A DNA stretch of 64,000 nucleotides from Candidatus Purcelliella pentastirinorum (GCF_028748785.1 NZ_CP110496.1:310001-374000); one strand, 5' to 3'. Shown: positions 1 to 10,362, numbered from the stretch's first letter. Program-made: numbers and translations. Notes: a model not told the origin generated them from the sequence alone.

Positions 1-157
1 ACAAGCAAGAAAAATAATAATATCTAATGCAATAATGATAAATAATAAAAAACAAAAAAACACAGAACATAAAATAAACGAATCAGAAAAATTATTTAAT
101 CAATATACAATTATAAAAAAAGGAAAAAAAAAACATTTTATGATAATATGGCAATAA
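1..157 (+). CDS. tyrS: Tyrosyl-tRNA synthetase, C-terminal end only (5' part outside window)
   Basis: An open frame runs in from the left edge and ends at TAA 155-157, giving about 51 residues. It begins with a QARKIIISNAI-like stretch and ends KKGKKKHFMIIWQ. This matches the C-terminal S4-like RNA-binding domain of enterobacterial TyrRS, whose end has the same layout (QARKMI.SNAI...LLRRGKKNY...W). TyrRS charges tRNA-Tyr; this tail domain grips the tRNA. The catalytic Rossmann domain lies upstream of the window. In E. coli the gene before clpP is tig, so this junction is rearranged. The call rests on recognising the motif layout without an alignment program. Confidence 0.8.
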   Translation, partial: QARKIIISNAIMINNKKQKNTEHKINESEKLFNQYTIIKKGKKKHFMIIWQ

Positions 158-220
158 ATAAAAATTAACTTAAATAAAAAATAAAATAGTTAAAAATTTA
201 ATAATCAATAAAAAATAAAA

Positions 221-835
221 ATGGAAATTAAAAATAACAAAATTAACAATACTATTGTTCCAATGGTAATAGAAAATTGTAATAACAGAGAAAGATTTTA
301 TGACATATATTCCCGTTTATTAAAAGAAAGAATAATATTTATAAATGGTATAATAAATGACGAATTATCAAATCTAACTATTGCACAAATGTTATTTTTA
401 GAAGCCGAAAATCCAAAAAAAGATATATACTTATATATTAATTCGCCTGGAGGTAATATAACATCAGGATTATCAATATATGATACAATAAATTTTATTA
501 AACCAGATATAAATACAATATGTATAGGACAAGCATGTTCTATGGGAGCATTTTTATTATCATCAGGTAAAAAAAATAAAAGATTTTCCTTGCCTAATTC
601 TACAATAATGATACATCAACCATTAAGCTCGTATAAAGGACAAGTAACTGATATAGAAATACATACTAGAAATATAGTAAAAATAAAAAATAAAATAAAT
701 AAAATATTAGCTAAAAATACAGGAAAAACAATAGAAAAAATAAAAAATGATACAGAAAGAGATTATTTTTTTACTACTAAAGAAGCAATAAATTATGGTA
801 TTATTGATAAAATTTTAATAAAAACAAATGATTAA
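221..835 (+). CDS. clpP: ATP-dependent Clp protease proteolytic subunit
   Basis: This is the serine protease barrel that partners with ClpX to degrade unfolded or tagged cytosolic proteins. At 204 residues it is close to the E. coli precursor length (207). The catalytic triad is visible as Ser107 in GQACSMGAF, His132 in MIHQP and Asp181 in DTERD; the oxyanion-hole segment SPGG is at about 75-78. The short N-terminus before VPMVIE corresponds to the usual propeptide. No clear Shine-Dalgarno precedes the ATG, as for many plus-strand genes here. It is followed 74 bp later by clpX, the normal operon order; tig, usually upstream, is missing. Confident from motif conservation over the full length. 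Confidence 0.97.
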   Translation: MEIKNNKINNTIVPMVIENCNNRERFYDIYSRLLKERIIFINGIINDELSNLTIAQMLFLEAENPKKDIYLYINSPGGNITSGLSIYDTINFIKPDINTICIGQACSMGAFLLSSGKKNKRFSLPNSTIMIHQPLSSYKGQVTDIEIHTRNIVKIKNKINKILAKNTGKTIEKIKNDTERDYFFTTKEAINYGIIDKILIKTND

Positions 836-909
836 TTAATAAAATATTTATAGATAATCAAAATTATTGTAATGAAAATATTAAAACTTACAAAATTAGG
901 ACAAAAAAA

Positions 910-2130
910 ATGACAGAAAATAATAATACCTTAAATAAATTATTATTTTGTTCTTTCTGTAAAAAAAATCAAAATGAAGTACAAAAACTAATAGCTGGAT
1001 CATCAGCACATATTTGCAATGAATGTATAAAAATATGTAATAATATTATCGAAAATGAATCAAAAGAAATAATCAAAAAATATAAAAATATACCAACACC
1101 AAAAAATATAAAAAAACAATTAGATGAATATGTTATTGATCAAGATAAAACTAAAAAAATTTTAGCTGTAGCAGTATATAATCATTATAAAAAATTCAAA
1201 TACAATAATTCTAAATTTGGTAAAAGTAACATTTTATTAATTGGCCCAACAGGAAGTGGAAAAACCTTATTAGCAGAAACATTAGCACAAATGTTAAATG
1301 TACCATTTAGTATAGCAGATGCAACAACATTAACAGAAGCGGGTTACGTTGGAGAAGATGTAGAAAATATAATACAAAAATTATTACAAAAATGTAATTA
1401 CAATATAAAAAAAGCACAAAATGGAATAATTTATATAGATGAAATAGATAAAATATCAAAAAAAACAGATAATCCTTCAATAACAAGAGATGTATCTGGA
1501 GAAGGTGTACAACAAGCATTGTTAAAATTAATTGAAGGTACAATAGCATCAATACCTCCATATGGAGGAAGAAAACATCCACAACAAGAGTTTTTACAAA
1601 TAGATACTTCAAAAATTTTATTCATTTGCGGAGGAGTATTTAATGGATTAGAAAAAATTATTTTAAATAGAATTGAAAAAAAAAATTTAATAGGATTTAA
1701 TAGAAGAAAAAAAAATAAAAAAGATCAAACAAAAAACATAATAAATAAAGTAGAACCAGAAGATTTAATAAAGTACGGTATCATACCTGAATTTATTGGT
1801 AGACTAACAATAATAACAACATTAAAACAACTAAATAAAAAAGCTTTAATAAAAATATTAAATATACCAAAAAATTCATTAACAAAACAATACATAGAAT
1901 TATTTAGTATGGAAGGAATAACTCTAGAATTTCATAAAAAAGCATTAAATAAAATAGCAAAAAAAGCCTTATTAAAAGGAACAGGAGCAAGAGGACTAAG
2001 ATCAATTATGGAAGATATATTATTAGATAGTATGTATAATATTCCATCAATAAAAGGAATAAAAAAAATCATAATTAATAGTTCAACAGTTGATAAAAAA
2101 TCTAAACCAATTATAATATATAAAAATTAA
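910..2130 (+). CDS. clpX: ClpX, ATPase unfoldase subunit of Clp protease
   Basis: This AAA+ hexameric unfoldase feeds substrates into ClpP. The N-terminal zinc-binding domain has Cys14, Cys17, Cys36 and Cys39. Walker A GPTGSGKT is at 112-119, the pore loop GYVG at 145-148, Walker B IYIDEID at about 174-180, the ClpP-docking IGF loop at LIGF, and sensor-2 GARGLRS near the C-terminus. Length (406) is slightly below E. coli (424). The loop around the IGF motif is very Lys/Asn-rich, a local composition effect. AGGA about 7 nt before the ATG supports the start. Operon partner of clpP. Confidence 0.97.
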   Translation: MTENNNTLNKLLFCSFCKKNQNEVQKLIAGSSAHICNECIKICNNIIENESKEIIKKYKNIPTPKNIKKQLDEYVIDQDKTKKILAVAVYNHYKKFKYNNSKFGKSNILLIGPTGSGKTLLAETLAQMLNVPFSIADATTLTEAGYVGEDVENIIQKLLQKCNYNIKKAQNGIIYIDEIDKISKKTDNPSITRDVSGEGVQQALLKLIEGTIASIPPYGGRKHPQQEFLQIDTSKILFICGGVFNGLEKIILNRIEKKNLIGFNRRKKNKKDQTKNIINKVEPEDLIKYGIIPEFIGRLTIITTLKQLNKKALIKILNIPKNSLTKQYIELFSMEGITLEFHKKALNKIAKKALLKGTGARGLRSIMEDILLDSMYNIPSIKGIKKIIINSSTVDKKSKPIIIYKN

Positions 2131-2236
2131 AATACCATAAATAAAAAAATGTGTTTTATTTAATAAAATAAAAAAATTCTAATATAATAGGTACTAATTA
2201 TCATAAATAAACCTCTATATTACAATATGCTTAAAG

Positions 2237-2266
2237 CTTGAAATATATATTTATTACTAGTATTAT
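2237..2266 (+). promoter_or_regulatory. Putative lon promoter (sigma-70 type, with sigma-32-like -35)
   Basis: TTGAAA (2238-2243) and TATTAT (2261-2266) are separated by 17 nt, a good sigma-70 arrangement about 45 nt upstream of lon. The -35 is embedded in CTTGAAA, which is also the -35 of heat-shock (sigma-32) promoters, and E. coli lon is sigma-32 controlled. The C-rich sigma-32 -10 (CCCCAT) is not visible. Prediction from sequence only. Confidence 0.5.
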
Positions 2267-2315
2267 TTATACAGTTTCCATTTCCTACCTAAAATTAAAT
2301 TAAAGAGAGAGCTCT

Positions 2316-4643
2316 ATGAATATCGAGCATTCTGAAAATATTAAAATTCCTGCTTTACCGTTACGTGATGTAGTAGTTTACCCTCATATGGTTATTCCAT
2401 TATTTGTGGGTAGAAAAAAATCAATTAACTGTTTAGAAACAGCGATGCAAACAGATAAAAAAATAATATTAGTTGCACAAAAAGAAGCATCTATAGAAAA
2501 ACCTAAAATAAAAAACCTATTTTCTATAGGAACAATATCAAAAATTTTACAAATGTTAAAATTACCTGATGGTACAGTAAAAGTATTAATAGAAGGATTA
2601 CAAAGAGCAAAAATAAATAATTTTATTGAAAACGAAAATCATTTTCTAGCATACATAAATTATATACAATCACCTATAATAAAAAAACGTGAACAAGAAA
2701 TATTAATTAGAACAACAATAAATCAATTTGAATATTACATCAAATTAAATAAAAAAATACCAACTGAAGTATTATCAACAATTAATAAAATAGAAGATGC
2801 AGCGAAACTAGCTGATACCATAGCTGCTCATATGTCAATGAAAATAAAAGATAAACAAACAATCTTAGAAACATTTGATATAAGTAAAAGATTAGAACAT
2901 CTTATGACCATAATGGAATCAGAAATAGATCTTTTACAAGTAGAAAAAAGAATAAGAAATAGAGTTAAAAAACAAATGGAAAAAAGTCAAAGAGAATACT
3001 ATTTAAATGAACAAATAAAAGCAATACAAAAAGAATTAGGTGATATAGAAAATATAAATGATGAATATAAAAATTTAAGAAAAAAAATAAATTCAGCAAA
3101 AATGCCCAAAGAAATACAAAAAAAAACCCAATCAGAATTAAAAAAATTAAAAATGATGTCACCTATGTCAGCAGAAGCAACAGTGGTAAGAGGATATATA
3201 GACTGGATGATACAAGTACCCTGGCATACAAGATCAAAAATAAAAAAAGATTTGAAAAAAGCAAAACATATGTTAGACATGGATCACTTTGGTTTAGAAA
3301 ATGTAAAAGAAAGAATAATTGAATATTTAGCTGTACAAGCTAGAACAAAAAAAATAAAGGGTCCTATTCTATGTCTAGTTGGACCACCAGGGGTTGGAAA
3401 AACATCATTAGGTGAATCAATAGCTAGGGCAACAGGAAGAAAATATTTAAGAATGTCTCTAGGAGGGATGAGAGATGAAGCAGAAATAAGAGGACATAGA
3501 CGTACATATATAGGATCCATGCCAGGTAAATTAATACAAAAAATGACTAAAATTGGAGTAAAAAATCCATTATTTTTACTTGATGAAATAGATAAAATTT
3601 CTTCAGATATAAGAGGTGATCCTGCATCAGCATTATTGGAAGTATTAGATCCAGAACAAAATACAACATTTAACGATCACTATTTAGAAGTTGATTATGA
3701 TTTTTCTGATGTAATGTTCATAGCAACTTCTAATTCAATGAATATACCAGCACCACTAATTGATAGAATGGAAATAATTAAACTATCAGGTTACACTGAA
3801 GATGAAAAATTAAATATTGTAAAAAAATATCTATTACCAAAACAAATCGAAAGAAATGCATTAAAAAATGATGAATTATATCTAAATGAAAAAACAATAA
3901 TAAATATTATAAGACATTATACACGTGAAGCTGGAGTAAGAAATTTAGAAAAAGAACTATCTAAAATCTGTAGAAAAACAGTAAAAACTTTATTTATGAA
4001 TAAATCAATTAAAAAAATAAAAATCAATAATAAAAATTTAAAAAAATACTTAGGTATACAAAAATTTTATTCAAATAAAATTGATAAAATTAATAAAATA
4101 GGCAGAGTGACAGGATTAGCATGGACAGAAGTAGGAGGTGAACTATTAACTATTGAAACTGAATGTGTGCCTGGTAAAGGAAAACTAACCTATACAGGTT
4201 CATTAGGTGACGTAATGCAAGAATCCATTCAAACAGCAATGACTGTAGTTAGAGCTAGAACAGATAAATTTTATATTAATAAAAACTTTTACGAAAATTG
4301 TGATATACATGTACATGTACCAGAAGGAGCAATACCTAAGGATGGACCAAGTGCTGGAATAGCTATGAGCACAGCATTAATATCTTGTTTAACAAAAAAA
4401 GCAATACGTCCTAATATAGCAATGACAGGAGAAATAACATTACACGGATTAGTATTATCAATCGGAGGATTAAAAGAAAAATTATTAGCAGCACACAGAG
4501 GAGGAGTAAAAATAGTAATAATACCTTATGAAAACAAACGTGATTTAGAAGAAATACCTAAAAATATCACTTCAGCACTAAAAATCCATGCAGTAAAAAA
4601 TATAGAAGAAGTATTAGATCTAGCATTAGAAAATAAAATATAA
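2316..4643 (+). CDS. lon: ATP-dependent Lon protease
   Basis: Lon degrades misfolded and regulatory proteins in the cytosol. The 775-residue protein has the N-terminal substrate-binding domain (starting with PLRDVVVYPHM), a long coiled segment, and the AAA+ domain with Walker A GPPGVGKT at 356-363 and Walker B LFLLDEIDK. The C-terminal protease domain carries the Ser679 (DGPSAG) and Lys722 (KEKLLA) dyad, at the same numbering as E. coli Lon. E. coli Lon is 784 residues; only the C-terminal tail is slightly shorter. It is one of the best conserved proteins in the window. GAGAG precedes the ATG, and a separate promoter candidate lies just upstream, so lon is probably transcribed independently of clpPX. 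Confidence 0.98.
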   Translation: MNIEHSENIKIPALPLRDVVVYPHMVIPLFVGRKKSINCLETAMQTDKKIILVAQKEASIEKPKIKNLFSIGTISKILQMLKLPDGTVKVLIEGLQRAKINNFIENENHFLAYINYIQSPIIKKREQEILIRTTINQFEYYIKLNKKIPTEVLSTINKIEDAAKLADTIAAHMSMKIKDKQTILETFDISKRLEHLMTIMESEIDLLQVEKRIRNRVKKQMEKSQREYYLNEQIKAIQKELGDIENINDEYKNLRKKINSAKMPKEIQKKTQSELKKLKMMSPMSAEATVVRGYIDWMIQVPWHTRSKIKKDLKKAKHMLDMDHFGLENVKERIIEYLAVQARTKKIKGPILCLVGPPGVGKTSLGESIARATGRKYLRMSLGGMRDEAEIRGHRRTYIGSMPGKLIQKMTKIGVKNPLFLLDEIDKISSDIRGDPASALLEVLDPEQNTTFNDHYLEVDYDFSDVMFIATSNSMNIPAPLIDRMEIIKLSGYTEDEKLNIVKKYLLPKQIERNALKNDELYLNEKTIINIIRHYTREAGVRNLEKELSKICRKTVKTLFMNKSIKKIKINNKNLKKYLGIQKFYSNKIDKINKIGRVTGLAWTEVGGELLTIETECVPGKGKLTYTGSLGDVMQESIQTAMTVVRARTDKFYINKNFYENCDIHVHVPEGAIPKDGPSAGIAMSTALISCLTKKAIRPNIAMTGEITLHGLVLSIGGLKEKLLAAHRGGVKIVIIPYENKRDLEEIPKNITSALKIHAVKNIEEVLDLALENKI

Positions 4644-4692
4644 ACATAATCATAAAATAATACTTCTAATTAATTAAAAAAAACTAAACAAA

Positions 4693-5697
4693 ATGATAAA
4701 AAAATTTAAAAAAAAACATGGAAAAATAATACTAAAAGTAATCTTACTTATTATAATTACATCAATAATATTTACTAGTATTAGCAATCATATTATTAAA
4801 ATTAATAATGATTATATAATAAAAATAAATAAGGAAAAAGTAACTTTCATAAAACTTATAAATAAATATAAATATGAAATTAATCAACAAAAAATAATAT
4901 ATGGTAATAAATTTTTAAAATTAAAAAAAGATAAAAATTTCATAAATAAAATACAAACAAATATAATAGAACAATTTATCAATGAAATATTATTAAAACA
5001 ATATACAAAAAAATTAAATTTTAAAATAACAGATGACAAAATAAAAAATTTTATTTTGAATGATGAATCATTCAAAATAAATGGTTTATTTAATAATAAT
5101 AAATACTTAATAATTTTAAAAAAAATAAATTTAACAGTAAATCAATACATAAAAATATTAAAAGATAAAATATTAATAAAAGAAATAATAGAAAATATAA
5201 AAAATTCAAATTTTATCTTAAATAAAGAAATAAAAATATTAACAAATTTACTAAATCAAAAACGTATTGTACAAATAGCAAAAATAAATTTAAAAAATTA
5301 TAAATATAAAAACAAAATTGAAATAAAAAAACAAATATTACAAACAATTAATAAACTAAATAAAGGCATATACATAAACTTAAATAAATTAAAAATAAAA
5401 TTTAATAAAAAAAAAATATTAACATTATCAAAAAAAAATGATAAAAATATAAATAAAATAATATTCAATTTACAAACACCTATAAACAATAAACCAATAT
5501 ATTATTTAAGTAAATGTAAAAATAATAAAAATATTTTACTACTAATAAAGTTAATAAAAGTATACTATGACAATATAGACATAAGAAATATAAAAATAAA
5601 TGATTTTAAAGAATATAATAAACAAATGGAAATAGAATATATCATGTCAAATTTAACAAATCATGCAAACATTAAATATAATAAAAATATCAAATAA
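4693..5697 (+). CDS. ppiD: PpiD-like membrane-anchored periplasmic chaperone, shortened
   Basis: It lies directly after lon, as in E. coli apart from missing hupB. The protein has a short basic N-terminus, one membrane segment (about residues 12-34) and a SurA-N-like domain; conserved pieces such as the FNNNKYLIILKKINLTVNQY region align with PpiD. PpiD sits beside the Sec translocon and assists proteins emerging into the periplasm. E. coli PpiD is 623 residues and this one is 334. After the N-terminal chaperone part I find no parvulin (peptidyl-prolyl isomerase) domain, but a short C-terminal helical region like the PpiD end remains. It is extremely Lys/Asn/Ile-rich. Identity rests on position, topology and N-terminal similarity. 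Confidence 0.75.
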   Translation: MIKKFKKKHGKIILKVILLIIITSIIFTSISNHIIKINNDYIIKINKEKVTFIKLINKYKYEINQQKIIYGNKFLKLKKDKNFINKIQTNIIEQFINEILLKQYTKKLNFKITDDKIKNFILNDESFKINGLFNNNKYLIILKKINLTVNQYIKILKDKILIKEIIENIKNSNFILNKEIKILTNLLNQKRIVQIAKINLKNYKYKNKIEIKKQILQTINKLNKGIYINLNKLKIKFNKKKILTLSKKNDKNINKIIFNLQTPINNKPIYYLSKCKNNKNILLLIKLIKVYYDNIDIRNIKINDFKEYNKQMEIEYIMSNLTNHANIKYNKNIK

Positions 5698-5705
5698 ATA
5701 TATAT

Positions 5706-7186
5706 TTATATTTTAAAAAAATAAATAGAAAATAAAATTGATGTAGGCAAAGTTAATATACAAATTAAAAAAATATTCTTTACAATACCACAATTATAAA
5801 CTAACTTTATCAAATAACATAAAACTCACTATAGAAGAAGAAATGATATGTATTGTAGATACTGGGTATTCCTGTATAACTGTAAATAACAATAACAAAA
5901 AAAGATGTAATTTGAAAAGATATACTTTAAGAATAAGTAATATTTTTACGACCTATTTTTTTTCCAATAGTTAATGTTATTCTTTTCCATCCCAATATAG
6001 TACTAAAATAAAGTGCAATGGCAACAAAAAAAAAATCCAAATAGGAGCATATTCAATAATATATAAAATATTATTATTAATAATATTTAACAATTGTTTA
6101 TCAGTATAACTTGTATCTGAATAATTCAATATTTGATTAATATAATCAGATACATGTATCAACAAAAATCTTAAATTAATTAATTGAACAACACTTAAAC
6201 TCTTATAATCTAATATATTAAATAATAATAATTGAATAAAACTAATAACATTAGAAATATTTAAGTTATCATGAAAATTTTCTTTTAATAAAAAAACATT
6301 ATTAACATCAATAGTGTAAAGATTAGATAAATGAATAATTCTTAATTTTGTTTATTATTATTTTTCATAAAAACTTTTAAAATTATTTACAGCATTCTTT
6401 GTATACACTATTTTACAACAAGAAAAATTAAAATTTAAAACAAAACAACCTGGCATTATACAAATTAATATTAACATAATTAAACCTATATCTTTTTGTC
6501 CACCATTAGATCCATGATCATAACTAACACTTATAGAAAAAAAAATGATAAATAATCTAATCCAAAAAGGTGGTTTTTCTATACCAAATTTTTTATAATA
6601 ATCAAGAGTAGTCATATGTATACATAAATATCTTTAATTATTACTTAAAAATTTACGCAATAATATATTGATAATACCTGATAAAAATAAACCAATAATA
6701 GGAGAAAAAAATAAAAATAATAAAATATTAATAATATCATTAGTATGCAATATATTAAAAATTGAAATGTTATTAATAAAACAATATATCAAATTAATAC
6801 CAATAATAAATCCAATTAAAACATATGAGCTAGACAAAGAAAAACCAAAATACCAAGTAATAAGATCCAATATAATTGAAGATAATAAAAAAAAAAACTA
6901 CTCTCAAACTATTTATAGAAATAATATCTATTAATAAATTTATTGGAAATAAATGAATTACAGAATAAACAACTGTTTAACAACCCAATAAAACACCAAA
7001 AAAATTAAATATACTAGATAAAATTATAGAAGATTTAACCTTCATAGTTTTAGTATAAATTAATTTAACAACAGAATTAGCCGTATCATGAAAACTATTA
7101 ATAATTTCATAAAACAATACAAATATTAATGCAATAAAAAAAACTAAAATATTTTGTATATTATAAATAAAACATTGTTCAAACAT
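5706..7186 (-). pseudogene. pit: Inorganic phosphate transporter Pit, decayed
   Basis: Read on the minus strand from ATG 7186, the stretch matches low-affinity Pit transporters from N- to C-terminus in pieces: FYEIINSFHDTANSV, ITWYFGFSLSSS, FSISVSYDHGSNGGQK, LYIIEYAPIW, GWKRITLTIGKKIG, PVSTIHIISSS and a last hydrophobic segment ending at 5706. The span (1481 bp) fits an intact gene of about 493 codons. It is broken by in-frame stops (near 6978, 6634, 6352-6360 and 5930). Three frameshifts are also present: in an 11-A run (6887-6897), in a 10-A run (6026-6035) and near 5862. Several short ORFs here are fragments of it. It looks recently inactivated, since all segments are still readable. Confidence 0.9.
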
Positions 7187-7348
7187 AAAAAAACCAAAAT
7201 AAATTTATACTTATTAAAACATTAAATAATAATACAAAATAAAAAAAAATAAAAAAATAATTTTAAAAACCATACCTAAAAAATAAAAAATTAATTATTA
7301 AAACTAATACTACTACAATATTTAACCATTTTAGTTAAAAAATATTTG

Positions 7349-7422
7349 GGTGACTAATGGGGATCGAACCCATAACCACCGGATCCACAATCCAGTACTC
7401 TACCATTTGAGCTATAGTCACC
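7349..7422 (-). tRNA. tRNA-His (GTG anticodon)
   Basis: The reverse complement folds as a cloverleaf. The 5' end GGTGACTA pairs with 3' TAGTCACC and includes the extra G(-1) opposite C73 that is diagnostic for tRNA-His. The D-arm is GCTC..GAGT, and the anticodon stem CTGGA/TCCGG has loop TTGTGGA giving GTG. The T-arm has TTCGATC. CCA is not encoded. Downstream of wecE, as hisR is in E. coli. Confidence 0.97.
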
Positions 7423-7571
7423 AATAATTATTATTACTTTTAAAAAATAATATTTAATCAAAAAACTCAACAATAATTAAACCTTAACCTTCTATTTCTA
7501 AAGACAATTTTTACCAAATTAAGCTAAGATCGCAAATGAAATTATTTAAAATAACAATCTTTAATTAATAA

Positions 7572-8705
7572 TTATTTAATAAAAAATTTTTTTAAATATT
7601 TAATTATAATATTTTGATCATCAATAGTTAAATTATAATATATTGGAATACGTATTAATCTTTCACTTTCAACTGTAGTATAAACATCACTATTTACAAA
7701 ACGACTAAATCTTTTAGCGACTGGAGATGTATGTAAAGGAACATAATGAAAAGAAACAATAATTTTATATTTCATTAACCAATTCACTAAAGAATAACAT
7801 TTATTTCTATTTTTCATTTTTAAATAAAAAATATGTGCATTATGTTTGCAATATTTTGGAATATTAGGTAATTCTAATTTTTTATTTTCACTTAGATAAA
7901 ATAATTCACTAAAATAATTATTCCATAAATTCATACGATAATTATAAATATATTTTGATGCCTTTAATTGAGCCCATAAATATGCAGCTTGTAAATTTGA
8001 CATAAAATAATGTGATCCAACCCCATACCACATATAATTATTTATCTGATTTGAATTAACAATTGAACGATTAGTACCTTCTTCATATATAATATAAGAT
8101 CTTTTTATTAATAAATCATCATTAATTACTATAGCTCCACCTTCACCACCAGAAGTGTAATTTTTAGTTTTATGAAAACTAAAACAACCAATATGACCTA
8201 TACCACCTAAATATACATTTTTATATTTAGACATCATTCCTTGTGCAGCATCTTCTATAACATATAAATTATACTTTATAGCCACAGACATAATTAAATC
8301 CATATCACAACTAACTCCAGCATAATGAACAGCAACTATTGCTTTAGTTTTTTTGGTAATAGCTTGTTCAATAAGATTTTCATTAATATTTAAAGTATCT
8401 GGTCGAATATCAACAAATACTATTACAGCCCCTCTCAATACAAATGCATTAGCCGTGGAAACAAATGTATAACTAGACATTATAATTTCATCTCCAGATT
8501 GGACATTAATTAACAAAGCTGCCATCTCTAAAGAAGAAGTACATGAAGTAGTTAAAAACACTTTTTTAAAATTAAACTTACTTTCAAACCAATTTTCACA
8601 TAATTGTATAAACTTATTATTATTATTAAATTTAATATCAAGTATAGCAGAATTGACATATTTAATTTCAGTTCCAAATATAGGTGGAATATTTAACAAA
8701 ATCAT
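7572..8705 (-). CDS. wecE: dTDP-4-amino-4,6-dideoxygalactose transaminase (WecE/RffA)
   Basis: This PLP-dependent DegT/DnrJ/EryC1 family aminotransferase makes dTDP-Fuc4N, a precursor of enterobacterial common antigen (ECA). At 377 residues it matches E. coli (376), and similarity to WecE runs the whole length (for example PSYTFVSTANAFVLRG-like and AGVSCDMD segments). The Schiff-base lysine lies in FHKTKNYTSGGEGG. AGGG upstream of ATG 8705 supports the start. In E. coli wecE sits in the large wec cluster next to rho; here all other wec genes between rho and tRNA-His are gone, leaving it alone. Its real substrate in this organism is therefore uncertain. The reading frame and active-site motifs are intact, so it is unlikely to be a pseudogene. 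Confidence 0.93.
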   Translation of the reverse strand: MILLNIPPIFGTEIKYVNSAILDIKFNNNNKFIQLCENWFESKFNFKKVFLTTSCTSSLEMAALLINVQSGDEIIMSSYTFVSTANAFVLRGAVIVFVDIRPDTLNINENLIEQAITKKTKAIVAVHYAGVSCDMDLIMSVAIKYNLYVIEDAAQGMMSKYKNVYLGGIGHIGCFSFHKTKNYTSGGEGGAIVINDDLLIKRSYIIYEEGTNRSIVNSNQINNYMWYGVGSHYFMSNLQAAYLWAQLKASKYIYNYRMNLWNNYFSELFYLSENKKLELPNIPKYCKHNAHIFYLKMKNRNKCYSLVNWLMKYKIIVSFHYVPLHTSPVAKRFSRFVNSDVYTTVESERLIRIPIYYNLTIDDQNIIIKYLKKFFIK

Positions 8706-8845
8706 ATATAAGCCCTATAGATAATACAATCATTATAAATTAAATAAAAAAATAAACTTTATTTTTTTTTAAAAATATAACATATTTAAAATATAAAAAA
8801 TATTTATAAAAAATAAGATTTTTATCAAAATAAAAAAATCATAAT

Positions 8846-10105
8846 CTATGATCTTCTCATCATATCAAAAAACTCATCATTAGTTTTAGTCATAGCTAAT
8901 TTATTAATCAAAAATTCCATTGCATCAATTTCATTCATAGGATGTACTATTTTACGCAAAATCCACATTTTCTGTAATTCATCAGAAGAAACTAATAATT
9001 CTTCTTTACGTGTACCAGAACGATTATAATCAATAGCTGGAAAAACACGTTTTTCAGCGATTTTACGTGATAAATGCAACTCCATATTTCCTGTACCCTT
9101 AAATTCTTCGTAAATAACTTCGTCCATTTTAGATCCAGTATCAATCAATGCAGTAGCAATAATTGTCAAACTTCCACCTTCCTCCATATTTCTAGCAGCA
9201 CCAAAAAAACGTTTGGGTCTATGTAAAGCATTAGCATCAACACCACCAGTAAGTACTTTGCCTGATAAAGGAGCAACTGTATTATAAGCTCTGGCCAACC
9301 TAGTAATAGAATCTAATAAAATGATTACATCTTTTTTATGTTCAACTAAACGTTTTGCTTTTTCTAAAATCATTTCAGAAACATGAACATGTCGAGATGC
9401 AGGTTCATCAAAAGTGGATGCAACTACTTCACCATTAACTAAACGTTGCATTTCAGTAACTTCTTCTGGACGTTCATCGATTAATAAAACTATCAATACA
9501 TAATTAGAATAATTATATGTAATATTTTGAGCTATATTTTGTAAAAGCATAGTTTTACCGGCTTTAGGAGGGGCTACAATTAATCCTCTCTGCCCTAAAC
9601 CTATAGGTGATACCAAATCTAAAACACGTGCTGTCAAATCCTCAGTTGAACCATTACCTCTCTCCATATATAATCTAAAATTAGCATGTATAGGCGTTAA
9701 ATTTTCAAATAAAATTTTACTACGCGCATTTTCAGGTTTATTATAATTAACTTTATTTACTTTTAATAAAGCAAAATATCTTTCACCATCTTTTGGAGGA
9801 CGTATTTTACCAAAAATACTATCTCCAGTTCTAAGATTAAAACGACGTATTTGACTAGGAGACACATATATATCATCAGGTCCTGCTAAATAAGAACTAT
9901 CAGATGAACGTAAAAACCCAAAACCATCTTGTAAAATTTCTAATACACCATCTCCAAATATATCTTCACCAGACTTAGAATGTTGTCTGAGTATTGTGAA
10001 AATAATATCCTGCTTGCGCATATGTGGCAAATTTTCCAATCCTATATTGTTACCAACTACAATTAATTCTGATACAGGAGTATTTTTTAATTCGGTAAGA
10101 TTCAT
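8846..10105 (-). CDS. rho: Transcription termination factor Rho
   Basis: Rho is the hexameric RNA helicase that ends transcription and keeps untranslated transcripts in check. The 419-residue product equals the E. coli length. It has an N-terminal helical domain and a cold-shock-like RNA-binding fold ([14 protein letters not shown]), P-loop APPKAGKT, Walker B VIILLDS, the Q-loop region with [20 protein letters not shown], and the R-loop with the GTGNMELHL segment. The stop is TAG. trxA lies upstream in the same orientation, as in E. coli. Very high conservation compared with neighbours. Confidence 0.98.
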   Translation of the reverse strand: MNLTELKNTPVSELIVVGNNIGLENLPHMRKQDIIFTILRQHSKSGEDIFGDGVLEILQDGFGFLRSSDSSYLAGPDDIYVSPSQIRRFNLRTGDSIFGKIRPPKDGERYFALLKVNKVNYNKPENARSKILFENLTPIHANFRLYMERGNGSTEDLTARVLDLVSPIGLGQRGLIVAPPKAGKTMLLQNIAQNITYNYSNYVLIVLLIDERPEEVTEMQRLVNGEVVASTFDEPASRHVHVSEMILEKAKRLVEHKKDVIILLDSITRLARAYNTVAPLSGKVLTGGVDANALHRPKRFFGAARNMEEGGSLTIIATALIDTGSKMDEVIYEEFKGTGNMELHLSRKIAEKRVFPAIDYNRSGTRKEELLVSSDELQKMWILRKIVHPMNEIDAMEFLINKLAMTKTNDEFFDMMRRS

Positions 10106-10362
10106 AATAAAAAATTCTTATTAAATCAGAAAGTTATAAATAACTACAATGTGCAGATCTATAATATTTAATATAACAAAACACTCTTATTCAGAAATAT
10201 TTTAAATATATTTTAAATGAAGAAAAATATTAAAAACTATATTTTAAATTTTAAATATAAAATTTGTACTTATAATACATATTTAAATAAAAAACAAACA
10301 TAAATCTCAAAAAAATAATACAAAATAAATAATTATACTATCTACTTTAATAAACCAAAATA

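Noticed and set aside
5977..6870. Several short ORFs that look like small membrane proteins
   Set aside because: All on the minus strand fall in register with consecutive parts of Pit and are pieces of one pseudogene.
6668..6934. Plus-strand ORF of 88 codons
   Set aside because: It is antisense to the pit remnant, resembles no family I know, and is open only because of A-rich composition.
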